This document shows positions 54,590 through 63,120 of a stretch of DNA of 64,000 bases, one piece after another (the first letter of the stretch is position 1; every line of letters starts with the position of its first letter). Made by a program: the position numbers and the translations under genes. The DNA is from Mannheimia haemolytica. GTDB lineage: Bacteria > Pseudomonadota > Gammaproteobacteria > Enterobacterales > Pasteurellaceae. The stretch is taken from contig NZ_SMAC01000001.1 in assembly GCF_004342115.1 (NCBI RefSeq), positions 1-64,000 on the forward strand. The letters are read 5' to 3'. The notes under the pieces are model-generated. The model searched no databases, had not been told where the DNA came from, and saw only the letters and a program-made list of their open reading frames with translations.

Positions 54590-55252
54590 GTGGAAAATTT
54601 TGCAAATCTGCTTACCGGTAAAACGCGTGAGCATTTAGTGCCGTTGCCGAACGCTCTTTCGGATAAACATTACCTTCAGCCTCAGGTGGTTGAGGCTTTT
54701 TTGACGTTGCAGCATGCTGCAAAACAAGCCGGCTTTAATTTACAGCCTGCCAGTACTTTTCGTGATTTTGAACGCCAAAAAGGGATTTGGAATGCGAAGT
54801 TTAGGGGTGAGCGTAAGGTTCACGATGATAACGGGGTTGCGATTGATATGGCGGCGTTATCGGATCTTGAAAAGTGCAAAGCAATGTTGAGATGGTCTGC
54901 GGTGCCGGGGGCAAGTCGGCATCATTGGGGAACGGAAATTGATATTTTTGACCCTGATTTATTGCCGGAAAATACGCCTTTATTGCTTGAGCCGTGGGAA
55001 TATTTGGAAGGTGGCTATTTTGCCGATTTAACCAAGTGGTTACACGTTAATGCGGAAACATTTGGCTTTTATTTCCCGTTTGACGGTAAACATTCTCGAG
55101 TGGGCTTTGAGCCGTGGCACATTAGCTATCGCCCGATTTCAAATGAATATGAGCAACGCTTTAACGATGAAATCTTAAAAGCTGCGTGGCAAGATGAAGA
55201 AGTGGCGGGTAAGGAATGCTTACTTGAACATTTTGAAGAATTACTAAAATGA
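54590..55252 (+). CDS. M15-family peptidase (VanY-like carboxypeptidase)
   Basis: A 220-aa zinc D-Ala-D-Ala carboxypeptidase-like protein. Motifs are [20 protein letters not shown], the zinc-site [14 protein letters not shown] and [12 protein letters not shown] 54590 (encoding [16 protein letters not shown]) is the most likely start; an in-frame TTG at 54569 lies in the uptake signal. There is no obvious signal peptide, so its cellular place is unclear. The stop overlaps the rsmJ start (ATGA). Confidence 0.8.
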   Translation: MENFANLLTGKTREHLVPLPNALSDKHYLQPQVVEAFLTLQHAAKQAGFNLQPASTFRDFERQKGIWNAKFRGERKVHDDNGVAIDMAALSDLEKCKAMLRWSAVPGASRHHWGTEIDIFDPDLLPENTPLLLEPWEYLEGGYFADLTKWLHVNAETFGFYFPFDGKHSRVGFEPWHISYRPISNEYEQRFNDEILKAAWQDEEVAGKECLLEHFEELLK

Positions 55253-56001
55253 TCCAATTAATTAACGAAACCCAACAACACGACAAATTCCGCCAAATTT
55301 GCGAAAAATGGCAGCTGGTTGAAGATAAATCCAGCCCGTTAGCCTTAGTGCTAACGGAGGAACGATTGGAACTACGCAAATTAGACGAACCCAAGCTCGG
55401 GGCGATTGCAGTGAATTTTGTGGACGGTACGATGGCACATCGGCGTAAATTCGGTGGTGGGCGAGGTGAAGCCGTTGCGAAAGCGGTCGGCATTAAAGGG
55501 GATTATTTGCCAACTGTGATTGATGCGACAGCCGGTTTAGGGCGAGATGCTTTTGTATTAGCAGCGGTTGGTTGTAAAGTGCTGTTAGTGGAACGCAATC
55601 CAATTGTCGCTGCCTTGTTGGAAGATGGTTTAAACCGAGCTTATCAAGATGTGGAAATCGGCAGTTTTATGCAAGAAAGAATGATCTTAGCCGATGTTCG
55701 AGACATTTCTCAGCTAGATCCACAATCCCAAATGGCTGAGGTGGTGTATTTAGATCCGATGTATCCGCACAAACAAAAAAGTGCGTTGGTGAAAAAAGAA
55801 ATGCGGGTGTTTCAACATTTAGTTGGGGCAGATTTAGATTCGGACAGCTTTTTCTTACCGGCAAAAGGATTGGCAAAAAAACGTGTGGTAGTGAAGCGTC
55901 CGGACTATGCCCCGTTTTTAGCGGAGCAAAAGCCTGATTTTTCACACACCACCAAAAATCACCGTTTTGATGTTTATCTTTCTCACCTGAAAAATGATTA
56001 A
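55249..56001 (+). CDS. rsmJ: 16S rRNA (guanine-1516-N2)-methyltransferase
   Basis: A 250-aa SAM-dependent RsmJ (YhiQ) enzyme. AdoMet-binding segments are [29 protein letters not shown], and the catalytic-site segment is [22 protein letters not shown]. It overlaps the preceding gene by 4 nt. Confidence 0.95.
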   Translation: MIQLINETQQHDKFRQICEKWQLVEDKSSPLALVLTEERLELRKLDEPKLGAIAVNFVDGTMAHRRKFGGGRGEAVAKAVGIKGDYLPTVIDATAGLGRDAFVLAAVGCKVLLVERNPIVAALLEDGLNRAYQDVEIGSFMQERMILADVRDISQLDPQSQMAEVVYLDPMYPHKQKSALVKKEMRVFQHLVGADLDSDSFFLPAKGLAKKRVVVKRPDYAPFLAEQKPDFSHTTKNHRFDVYLSHLKND

Positions 56002-56047
56002 AGGTGGGTCAGGATCGGTTTTTAAAAAACTTTAACTTGAAAAGCTG

Positions 56048-56062
56048 CCTATGCGATAGGCA
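56048..56062. repeat. Short triloop hairpin
   Basis: GCCTAT, GCG loop, ATAGGC, directly before a near uptake signal (GCAAGCGGT). It resembles the hairpins at 34418 and 60402. Confidence 0.45.
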
Positions 56063-56131
56063 AGCGGTTATTTTTACAGTAAAATTTACAAATTATGTTA
56101 TCGTTTATTTATATTTAAAAAGGCGGTTATC

Positions 56132-56968
56132 GTGCCACAACGTGATTATGTCGCTCGTTCCAACGAGAAAAAAAGTAAAAAAAATCAAAAAGAAAGTAAT
56201 GTTAAAAAGATTTTAATGCGGATTATCGGGGTAATTTTATTCTTCGGTATTGGTTTATGGTTTTTGAAATCCAGTGCACCTGTACCAACAGTTCCGTCAG
56301 CACCGCAGCCTGCTAATTCACAGACTAAAAGCGAATTACCAAGTCGACCGGAAGAGACGTGGAGCTATATTCGTGATTTAGAAACCCGTACGGTAATTAC
56401 CGATAATAGCCAAACTTCACAAGAACGTTTGGCACAATTAACGGCGGAACAAAAGCAGCAAATTGAAGAAAGACGCAAACAAGAAGAAGCACGCTTAGCC
56501 GCTGAGCAAGCTCAACAAAAGCCTGCGACCGATGTATCTGCTACAGAATTGGCTCCGAAAACAGAGGAAGTTAAGTCGTTAACGGAAGAAGAATTAGCAG
56601 CAAAAAAAGCACAGGAGCAAGCTTTAGCACAAAAGCAAGCGGAAGAGAAACGCAGACAAGCAGAGCTTAAAAAACAGCAGGAAGCGAAAAAAGAGCAGCC
56701 GGCTAAAATTGTAGCAAGTGCTGCAACACTGGCAGATAAAGCTGCAAATCAGGCGGGTAAATTTGGGTTACAGTGCGGTGCATTTAAAAATAAAGCCCAA
56801 GCCGAAAATATGCAAGCAAGATTGGCAATGGCAGGTTTTAACGCCCGTATCGCAAGCAGTGCCGATTGGAACCGTGTTTTTGTCGGCCCGATAGGTGACA
56901 GAGCGGCAACTTCCAGAGCTCAATCCAATGCACGCAGTGTAGCGGAATGTGTGATTGTGGCGATGTAA
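56132..56968 (+). CDS. ftsN: Cell division protein FtsN (SPOR domain)
   Basis: A 278-aa bitopic divisome protein that binds denuded septal peptidoglycan. GTG start (MPQRDYVARSNEKK) matches the FtsN cytoplasmic tail, which contacts FtsA. One membrane span at about residues 28-45 is followed by a periplasmic Gln/Lys/Glu-rich, coiled-coil-prone linker and a C-terminal SPOR domain (about 200-278, FGLQCGAFKNKAQAENMQAR). The linker is shorter than in E. coli (319 aa). Confidence 0.92.
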   Translation: MPQRDYVARSNEKKSKKNQKESNVKKILMRIIGVILFFGIGLWFLKSSAPVPTVPSAPQPANSQTKSELPSRPEETWSYIRDLETRTVITDNSQTSQERLAQLTAEQKQQIEERRKQEEARLAAEQAQQKPATDVSATELAPKTEEVKSLTEEELAAKKAQEQALAQKQAEEKRRQAELKKQQEAKKEQPAKIVASAATLADKAANQAGKFGLQCGAFKNKAQAENMQARLAMAGFNARIASSADWNRVFVGPIGDRAATSRAQSNARSVAECVIVAM

Positions 56969-56985
56969 AATTGATTGAAATATTG

Positions 56986-57012
56986 AAGAGAGCTATAGGC
57001 TCTCTTTTTTTA
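56986..57012. terminator. Terminator between convergent ftsN and ubiF
   Basis: AAGAGAGC (56986-56993), TATAG loop, GCTCTCTT (56999-57006), then TTTTT. It overlaps the ubiF stop codon. Confidence 0.85.
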
Positions 57013-58191
57013 TATCCCAATCGCATATTTCAAGGCTTGCTTTTTGATGGGTGACACTTTATCAGCCAATACTAAACCGACATTGCGGGCAATTTTGAGC
57101 GGTAATAAATCGGTCTTAAACGCTTTATAAAACACGTCCATGCCTGTTTGCATCAGTAAATTATCCGGTTTACGTTTTTGCTCATAGCGTTGAAGCACCT
57201 GCTCACTTGCAAAATTTTTGCCTTTTTTGACCGCTTGTTCGATCACCTCAAGCAAGGTTTTAACATCTTTAAAGCCTAAATTTACACCTTGTCCGGCAAG
57301 CGGATTAATGGTGTGAGCCGCATCGCCGACTAATACCACCCCGTTTTGCACATAGTGCTGAGCGTGCTGGCGGGTTAGCGGGAAAGCCCCTGAAGCCTGC
57401 ACCTGAATGTTGCCTAATTCTGCGTTGAGCCGGCTTGGGAAATGTTGCTCAATCGCAACTCCCAGCTTTTCTGCTGGAAGCATTTTCAGTTCGGCAATTT
57501 TTTGTGGCGAATCGTACCAAACAACGCAGCCGTGATTGCCGGAAAGCGGTAAAAAGGCTCGAGGGCCGGTTGGATAGAATTGTTGCCAAGTGCCGCTTGG
57601 AGCAGGTTTTTCGGTGGTAACGGTGGCGAGTAAACAGTGTTGGCGATATTGCCAAGCGGTTAAACCAATGCCCGCCCATTGGCGAACCTGTGAATTTGCA
57701 CCGTCTGCGGCAATCAGCAGTGGGGCAGCAAAGGTGTTGCCATCAACCGTCACTTCCCAATACTCGCCCGCTTTATTTGCAAAAATTTGCTCAAATCCGA
57801 CCGCTTGTAGGCAGTTTGGATATTGCTTTAATTGCTCCCATAACGCAATTTGAATAACGTTGTTTTCGACCATATCGCCGAGCTTTTCCAAACCCAAATC
57901 AGCTGCCGAAAAAAGAGTGTTGAATCCATCAATTTCCCAGGTTTCGAGCTGGGTATAAGGGGTGCTTCTCATTGCAACAATTTGCTCCCACACGCCCAAT
58001 TTTTCTAACAGTTGAATCGAGCCCATACTAATGGCGGAAATTCGCAAATCGTAGTCTGAATCAGGATTAAAGGTCGGCAGAGGGTTTTTCTCCAACAAGG
58101 CTAAACGCAGCCCCTGTTTTGCTAAGCCTAGAGCTGTTGCTGCCCCAATCATACCGCCACCGATTACAATCATATCTAATTCAGTTTTCAT
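57010..58191 (-). CDS. ubiF: Ubiquinone biosynthesis flavin hydroxylase UbiF
   Basis: A 393-aa FAD monooxygenase. The N-terminal dinucleotide motif is VIGGGMIGAATALGLAKQG, with DGANSQVRQWAGIGLTAWQY and GDAAHTINPLAGQGVNLGFKDV. It resembles E. coli UbiF over its full length, including RISAISMGSIQLLEKLGVWEQI and the KKQALKYAIGI end. UbiF hydroxylates demethoxyubiquinone at C6. UbiI/UbiH paralogues are the main alternative. Two perfect uptake signals lie inside the coding region (57230 and 57800). Confidence 0.85.
   Translation of the reverse strand: MKTELDMIVIGGGMIGAATALGLAKQGLRLALLEKNPLPTFNPDSDYDLRISAISMGSIQLLEKLGVWEQIVAMRSTPYTQLETWEIDGFNTLFSAADLGLEKLGDMVENNVIQIALWEQLKQYPNCLQAVGFEQIFANKAGEYWEVTVDGNTFAAPLLIAADGANSQVRQWAGIGLTAWQYRQHCLLATVTTEKPAPSGTWQQFYPTGPRAFLPLSGNHGCVVWYDSPQKIAELKMLPAEKLGVAIEQHFPSRLNAELGNIQVQASGAFPLTRQHAQHYVQNGVVLVGDAAHTINPLAGQGVNLGFKDVKTLLEVIEQAVKKGKNFASEQVLQRYEQKRKPDNLLMQTGMDVFYKAFKTDLLPLKIARNVGLVLADKVSPIKKQALKYAIGI
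57230..57238 (-). repeat. DNA uptake signal sequence (Apl type), intragenic
   Basis: ACCGCTTGT preceded by G, within ubiF. Confidence 0.86.
57800..57808 (-). repeat. DNA uptake signal sequence (Apl type), intragenic
   Basis: ACCGCTTGT within ubiF, with a full extended A/T pattern (TTTGCAAAAATTTGC) beside it. Confidence 0.88.
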
Positions 58192-58297
58192 TTTTTCTTC
58201 CTTTTTAGTTAGGCAAAATACTGCTAAAACGCCTTGAATTGTAGTGCATTTCAGATTAGGATCAAACCGATTTATCTATTTATCTAAGGAGCGTTTT

Positions 58298-58633
58298 ATG
58301 TCTTGCAAAACTCATGCAAACCACGAGCACGAACATGGCGAAGGCTGTGGTCATACTGCTATTAAACATAACGACCATATCGACTATTTACACGATGGGC
58401 ATTTACACCACAAACACGGCGATCACTATGACGAACACGTTTTAGAAGTGAATGAAACCAACCCGGCAGACTGTAATGCCGCCCATTGCTGCGGCGACCA
58501 CGTTCATGGTGAGGGTTGCGGACACGAAGCTGTGCCGCACGGTGATCATATCGACTACATCGTGAACGGGCGTTTGCACCACCAACACGGCGACCACTGC
58601 GATGACCACGGGCCGGTTGAAATTGTGAAATAA
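58298..58633 (+). CDS. His/Cys-rich tandem-repeat protein
   Basis: A 111-aa protein with 25 histidines and 7 cysteines. Two 35-residue repeats (about 13-47 and 70-104) each read HGEGCGH, an AxxxH step, DHIDY, then LHH and HGDH; I count 24 of 35 identical positions. No signal peptide or membrane span is seen, so it should be cytosolic. Metal storage or chaperoning, most likely of zinc, nickel or copper, is inferred. ATG 58298 has AAGGAG upstream; a longer in-frame extension lacks support. The family is not recognised with certainty. Confidence 0.75.
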   Translation: MSCKTHANHEHEHGEGCGHTAIKHNDHIDYLHDGHLHHKHGDHYDEHVLEVNETNPADCNAAHCCGDHVHGEGCGHEAVPHGDHIDYIVNGRLHHQHGDHCDDHGPVEIVK

Positions 58634-58641
58634 GGTTTTTG

Positions 58642-58673
58642 ATGGGAGGTTTTAGCCTCCCATTATTATTTTT
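58642..58673 (+). terminator. Terminator of His-rich gene
   Basis: ATGGGAGG (58642-58649), TTTTAG loop, CCTCCCAT (58656-58663), then TATTATTTTT. Its T-tail runs into the CRP-S site of comM. Confidence 0.85.
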
Positions 58674-58690
58674 GCGATCTCGCTCGAAAA
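58669..58690 (+). promoter_or_regulatory. Competence CRP-S (Sxy-dependent) site of comM
   Basis: TTTTTGCGA, six nucleotides, TCGAAAA: the half-sites are TGCGA (58673-58677) and TCGAA (58684-58688), not TGTGA/TCACA. The C in TGCGA is the mark of CRP-S sites that need Sxy (TfoX) in Pasteurellaceae. It lies 75 nt before comM. Confidence 0.82.
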
Positions 58691-58764
58691 ATTGAACATT
58701 GCTGCTACCCCTCTTCCGATTTTCCTTTTATGCTCTCGGCATTGATTTCTAACACCGAAATGTG

Positions 58765-60297
58765 ATGACCTTAGCGATTGTTTACAGCCGAGCCTCCATT
58801 GGCGTTGAAGCCCCGTTGGTGACGATTGAAGTGCATATCAGCAACGGACAACCAAAATTAACCATTGTCGGCTTACCCGAAGCCACAGTGAAAGAGGCAG
58901 GTGATCGTGTGCGGAGTGCGTTGTTGAACGCCAATTTTATCTATCCGCCACAACGGATCACGATTAACCTTGCTCCGGCAGATTTACCCAAAGAAGGCGG
59001 ACGTTTTGACTTGCCGATTGCGATTGGCATTCTGGCAGCCTCAGGGCAAATTGATTCTGATTTATTAACGCAGTTCGAGTTTTTGGGCGAGTTGGCACTG
59101 ACAGGGCATTTGCGAGGAGTGCACGGCACGATTCCGGCAGTGATTTCTGCCGATAAAGCCAAACGGCAGATGATCTTAGCCAAGCAAAATGCGAATGAGG
59201 CATCGCTTGTTTCCAATGCCACCACCTACTTTGCCGGCTCGTTGTTGGAGGTGGTAAATATGCTCAACAAACGGGATAAACTGCCGATTTGTCAGCACAT
59301 TTCGCAACATTCTGCCGAAATTCGCCCGCTTGTCAGCCGAGATCTTACTGATATTATCGGGCAACAACACGCCAAGCGAGCCTTAATGATTGCCGCTGCC
59401 GGGCAACATAATTTGCTGTTTCTCGGACCACCGGGAACGGGTAAAACAATGTTGGCAAGCCGGCTGGCGGATTTACTGCCGGAAATGACCGATGAGGAGG
59501 CGATTGAAACCGCCTCGGTGACCAGCCTTGTGCAAAATGAGCTGAATTTTCAGAACTGGAAACAACGCCCGTTTCGTTCGCCCCATCACAGTGCATCAAT
59601 GGTGGCATTAGTGGGAGGTGGCTCGATCCCCAAACCGGGGGAAATTTCACTTGCCCATAACGGTGTGCTGTTCTTAGATGAATTGCCTGAATTTGAACGT
59701 AAAGTGCTTGATGCGTTACGTCAGCCGTTGGAGGCAGGCGAAATTGTGATTTCCCGAGCCAACGCTAAAGTACAATTTCCGGCACGCTTTCAATTAATTG
59801 CAGCGATGAACCCAAGCCCGACAGGGCATTATCAAGGCACGCATAACCGCACTTCGCCCCAACAGGTAATGCGGTATTTAAACCGCCTTTCCGGACCTTT
59901 CTTAGACCGTTTCGATCTCTCTATAGAAGTGCCACTTTTGCCACAAGGAGCATTGCAAAGTGGGACGGAGAATCGAGGAGAGACCACCGAGCAGGTTCGC
60001 AAGCGGGTGTTTTTAGCCAGAAAAATGCAATTTGAGCGAGCAGGTAAAATCAATTCTCAACTCACCACCCGAGAAATTGAGCGAGATTGCCAATTATCGG
60101 CACAAGATGCCCTATTTTTAGAAACTGCATTGACAAAGCTCGGTTTATCGGTACGAGCCTACCACCGTATTTTGAAAGTTTCTCGGACTATTGCTGATTT
60201 AGCCGGCGAGGCGAATATTCAACAACTGCATTTAGCGGAAGCACTTGGTTATCGGGCGATGGATCGCTTATTGCAACGGTTGCAGGGGGAGCCCTAA
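58765..60297 (+). CDS. comM: Competence protein ComM (Mg-chelatase-like AAA+)
   Basis: A 510-aa AAA+ helicase-like protein (YifB/ComM) that promotes branch migration and integration of donor DNA during natural transformation. It starts MTLAIVYSRASIGVEAPLVT. The N-terminal Lon-like domain holds LTIVGLPEATVKEAGDRVR, Walker A GPPGTGKT is at 221-228, Walker B is VLFLDELPEFER, and FPARFQLIAAMNPSPTG follows. ATG 58765 is preferred to an in-frame GTG one codon earlier. It carries a CRP-S site, so it should be induced with the competence regulon that uses the uptake signals found here. Confidence 0.93.
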   Translation: MTLAIVYSRASIGVEAPLVTIEVHISNGQPKLTIVGLPEATVKEAGDRVRSALLNANFIYPPQRITINLAPADLPKEGGRFDLPIAIGILAASGQIDSDLLTQFEFLGELALTGHLRGVHGTIPAVISADKAKRQMILAKQNANEASLVSNATTYFAGSLLEVVNMLNKRDKLPICQHISQHSAEIRPLVSRDLTDIIGQQHAKRALMIAAAGQHNLLFLGPPGTGKTMLASRLADLLPEMTDEEAIETASVTSLVQNELNFQNWKQRPFRSPHHSASMVALVGGGSIPKPGEISLAHNGVLFLDELPEFERKVLDALRQPLEAGEIVISRANAKVQFPARFQLIAAMNPSPTGHYQGTHNRTSPQQVMRYLNRLSGPFLDRFDLSIEVPLLPQGALQSGTENRGETTEQVRKRVFLARKMQFERAGKINSQLTTREIERDCQLSAQDALFLETALTKLGLSVRAYHRILKVSRTIADLAGEANIQQLHLAEALGYRAMDRLLQRLQGEP

Positions 60298-60299
60298 CA

Positions 60300-60324
60300 C
60301 CTAGCACGGCTGAGCCGTACTAGG
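60300..60324 (+). terminator. Hairpin after comM
   Basis: CCTAG-C-ACGGCT, G, AGCCGT-A-CTAGG: a 12-bp stem with one mismatch, 3 nt after the comM stop and followed by TTATATTTA. Confidence 0.6.
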
Positions 60325-60345
60325 TTATATTTAGCCTACGGCTGA

Positions 60346-61185
60346 TTAAGCCCCACTGGGGCTTTTGTGCAGCAGAGCTGCACCGTTATGCTTAACCGAT
60401 TGCGACCGTAGGTCGCTGTCGGAGTGGAGTATCAATAACCCCAATTTCTCCACAAAATTTTTAGCATTAGCCCGATGAGCGTTATGCCCTGCATTAGCAA
60501 TCAGTTGTGTTGGTAGTTGGTGGCTTGATGCCATTTTGCGAAATTTCTGATCCTTTTCACCGATAAAAAAGACAATATTCTTATCCGTCTGCTTGAGTTT
60601 TTCGGTGTAGTCAGGCTGTTTGGCGAGGCTGGTGGCTTCCAGCATTTGAGCAATTTGCTCTCCTTGATTGTGCTTTCTGCTATCAATATAACATTCTCTT
60701 TCCGTATCGCTTAAATCCGCAAAAACAGGCTGTTTGTACCAATCTTCAAGCACTTGTTCGATGGGTTCTTGACGGAAACGGTTTGCCCAATGGCGGTCAT
60801 TTTGCCGGCGAATCTGGCGGTCGTTTTCTGTGCTTAAGCCGATATTCGCCCCTTCTAACACCACGCCCTGCAGATTCGGATTATCCATATTTAGCACATA
60901 ATCGAGTGCCGCTCGTCCACCGAGTGAGTAGCCGACTAAATAGAAAGGTCGTGAGCCGATTAGGCTTTCAAGGGTGGCGTGTAGTTGTTGTCGCAGGTCG
61001 GCAAAATCGGCACAGGTAATGTGCTTACTATTTCCGTGAAAAGGAAGGTCAATGGTAAGCGGTCGAATTTGCGGAAAATTTTGCAAATGTTGGAGAACAG
61101 CTTGCCAGTCTTGTTGTGAGCCGAGTAGCCCGTGTAAGAAAATAACAGGTGTGCCTTGTTGAGCGTGCCATTGATAGGAAAGCAT
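60346..61185 (-). CDS. menH: SHCHC synthase MenH (alpha/beta hydrolase)
   Basis: A 279-aa alpha/beta hydrolase of menaquinone synthesis that acts after MenD. The nucleophile is Ser87 in LVGYSLGGRA, with a later Asp in IGEKDQKF and His in ANAGHNAHRANAKNF. MenD lies 48 nt upstream in the same direction. The C-terminal 25 residues after LGLLIL do not look like MenH. They are encoded by a cluster of hairpins (60348-60416), as though the original stop was lost and the frame now runs through repeat DNA. Confidence 0.87.
   Translation of the reverse strand: MLSYQWHAQQGTPVIFLHGLLGSQQDWQAVLQHLQNFPQIRPLTIDLPFHGNSKHITCADFADLRQQLHATLESLIGSRPFYLVGYSLGGRAALDYVLNMDNPNLQGVVLEGANIGLSTENDRQIRRQNDRHWANRFRQEPIEQVLEDWYKQPVFADLSDTERECYIDSRKHNQGEQIAQMLEATSLAKQPDYTEKLKQTDKNIVFFIGEKDQKFRKMASSHQLPTQLIANAGHNAHRANAKNFVEKLGLLILHSDSDLRSQSVKHNGAALLHKSPSGA
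60348..60416. repeat. Array of three short hairpins within menH 3' end
   Basis: AAGCCCC-ACT-GGGGCTT (60348-60364), GTGCAGC-AGA-GCTGCAC (60367-60383), GCGACC-GTA-GGTCGC (60402-60416). All have three-base loops. The first is followed by TT on the plus strand and may also end comM transcripts. Confidence 0.6.
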
Positions 61186-61233
61186 AGTCGATACATTTTT
61201 ACCCCTCGCAGGATTGGCGAGGGGCAGTTGTGA

Positions 61234-62940
61234 TTAGGCAATTTCCGCCTGTGAAATTTGTTTTAGCAATGATTTATACATATTGCTGCCGTCGTGTTCA
61301 TTTACTTTGATTTCCACAATGGTAACACCTTTACGAGCATAGGCGTGTTTGAGTTTGGTTTTTAAATCAGCCCAAGTAAACGGACGGATATATTCCAGCC
61401 CAAACATTGTCGCCACTTGTGCAAATTCAAAGTTATGTGCCAAGCGGTAATATTGATCTTTCGCTTTGCTTTCAACCGGTAACATATCAAAAATTGCCCC
61501 ACCGCTGTTATTCACCACAAATAAAATGGTCGGCTGGTTAATTTTGGTGAGCAATGCAATTGAGTTAAGATCGTGTAATGCGGAAATATCACCTACCACA
61601 CCGACAGTCGGGCGGTCGCTACCTTTTGCAATGCCTGCCATTGTGGCAATTAAGCCATCAATGCCACTTGCCCCACGATTAGTGTAAACCGGGTAGCCTT
61701 CAGGCAATTTGCATAAGGCATCAACTAAACGCACAAATAAACTATTGCCGATGAATAGATTACCATTAATTGCTAAAATATCTTGAATATTATGTGCAAG
61801 TGATGCCTCACTTAAACTTCCACCCACTTGCTGCTCAATAAAGGTCGCACAGAATTGTGAAAGTGCTAAGGGTTCAAGCAACCACGGCTTTTGGCGAAGT
61901 GGTGGGTGAACACGCAAGAAGTGGTGTGCTTTAGCAACAAAACGAGTTTGATGATGTGCGTTCGGGTTAATGTAATCTTGCGACTCATCAACCAGCCAAA
62001 ATTCGCCTTGATAGGCTTTTAAGAACTCATTCACTCGTTTGCTGACAATTTGTGTGCCGAATTGAATGATGATATCGGCTTGCAATAAACGTTGTTTCAC
62101 GGTTTCGTTAGAGAGCCAAATATCCGCATACGGTAGGCTTGCTTCAATGCAAGATTGCACATCGCTTAATAAGCACCAGCCCATTGTTTCCGCCCAGTTC
62201 TTTAAGCCTGTGCCTTGCTCTGGCGGTAATTTGCCTACCACAATAACACCACGTTTGGTTCGCCAGTAATCCCAATTTTCGTGCATCGAGACTTCACTTT
62301 GAATTGCCTGTTGGTCAATCCATTTGGTTTGGGAATTATTCAACCAACCTTGAATTGGGCGTAACCAAGGGGTATTTAGAATTTCGTTAATGTCAGCTTC
62401 ATAAAGCGGCTCTTCAAAAGGGGCATTAATGTGCAACACGCCTCCTTGTTGAGCTTGAGTAGTGCAAGCCTGTTCAATGGTTGAAACTAACCAGCTTGCA
62501 TTATAAGCCTCGTTTGCTTTTGGTAAGTTTATGCTCGCAGCAGGATAATTTGCAAAAATGCCTTGTTGAGTAATGGCTTGGTTTGCACCACAACCAATTA
62601 ATTCTGTTGGGCGATCTGCAGAAAGAATAATCAGGTTTTGATGGCTAAGGCTTGCCTCAATTACCGCAGGGTAAAGATTAGCAACCGCTGTGCCGGAGGT
62701 AACAATCACCGCAACAGGGCTATTAGTTGCTTTGGCAATGCCTAACGCATAAAAGCCTAAACCACGCTCATCAAAGTGGGTGTGGCATTCTGCATATTGG
62801 GTTTGCTGAAGTTGTACTGCCTCAAGGGTTAATGGGGTGGAACGAGAACCCGGTGCGATACAAAAATGCTTTACGCCATAACGCATTAACGCACTTAAAA
62901 TCACTTTTGCCCAAGTGCGATTAAAAGAACTTACACTCAT
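61234..62940 (-). CDS. menD: SEPHCHC synthase MenD
   Basis: A 568-aa thiamine-diphosphate enzyme that joins 2-oxoglutarate and isochorismate in menaquinone synthesis. It starts MSVSSFNRTWAKVILSAL, with CIAPGSRSTPLTLEA, the TSGTAVANLYPAVIEA segment, and GDISALHDLNSIALL followed by VNNSGGAIFDMLP at the ThDP site. It is upstream of menH in one unit. Menaquinone here goes with anaerobic respiration, alongside the Dcu-type carrier. Confidence 0.96.
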   Translation of the reverse strand: MSVSSFNRTWAKVILSALMRYGVKHFCIAPGSRSTPLTLEAVQLQQTQYAECHTHFDERGLGFYALGIAKATNSPVAVIVTSGTAVANLYPAVIEASLSHQNLIILSADRPTELIGCGANQAITQQGIFANYPAASINLPKANEAYNASWLVSTIEQACTTQAQQGGVLHINAPFEEPLYEADINEILNTPWLRPIQGWLNNSQTKWIDQQAIQSEVSMHENWDYWRTKRGVIVVGKLPPEQGTGLKNWAETMGWCLLSDVQSCIEASLPYADIWLSNETVKQRLLQADIIIQFGTQIVSKRVNEFLKAYQGEFWLVDESQDYINPNAHHQTRFVAKAHHFLRVHPPLRQKPWLLEPLALSQFCATFIEQQVGGSLSEASLAHNIQDILAINGNLFIGNSLFVRLVDALCKLPEGYPVYTNRGASGIDGLIATMAGIAKGSDRPTVGVVGDISALHDLNSIALLTKINQPTILFVVNNSGGAIFDMLPVESKAKDQYYRLAHNFEFAQVATMFGLEYIRPFTWADLKTKLKHAYARKGVTIVEIKVNEHDGSNMYKSLLKQISQAEIA

Positions 62941-63034
62941 ATTCTTCTCTACTCATTAATAATTCGATAAATAGCCCAAATTGTAGCAAAAAGTTAAATT
63001 ATTTTGGTAAGTTTTTAGCAAAATAGGTGATTTT

Positions 63035-63080
63035 TAATAAAATTACCGCCCAATGCTGATGAGTAGCATTGGGCGGTAAT
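63035..63080 (-). terminator. Terminator of TRAP transporter operon
   Basis: ATTACCGCCCAATGCT (63042-63057), GATGAGT loop, AGCATTGGGCGGTAAT (63065-63080), a perfect 16-bp stem. On the minus strand it is followed by TTTATTAAAAA. Confidence 0.88.
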
Positions 63081-63110
63081 CATAGATTTGTAAAAAATTT
63101 ACAAAAAATA

Positions 63111-63119
63111 ACCGCTTGT
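63111..63119 (-). repeat. DNA uptake signal sequence (Apl type)
   Basis: ACCGCTTGT directly after the TRAP permease stop. Confidence 0.86.
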
Positions 63120-63120
63120 A

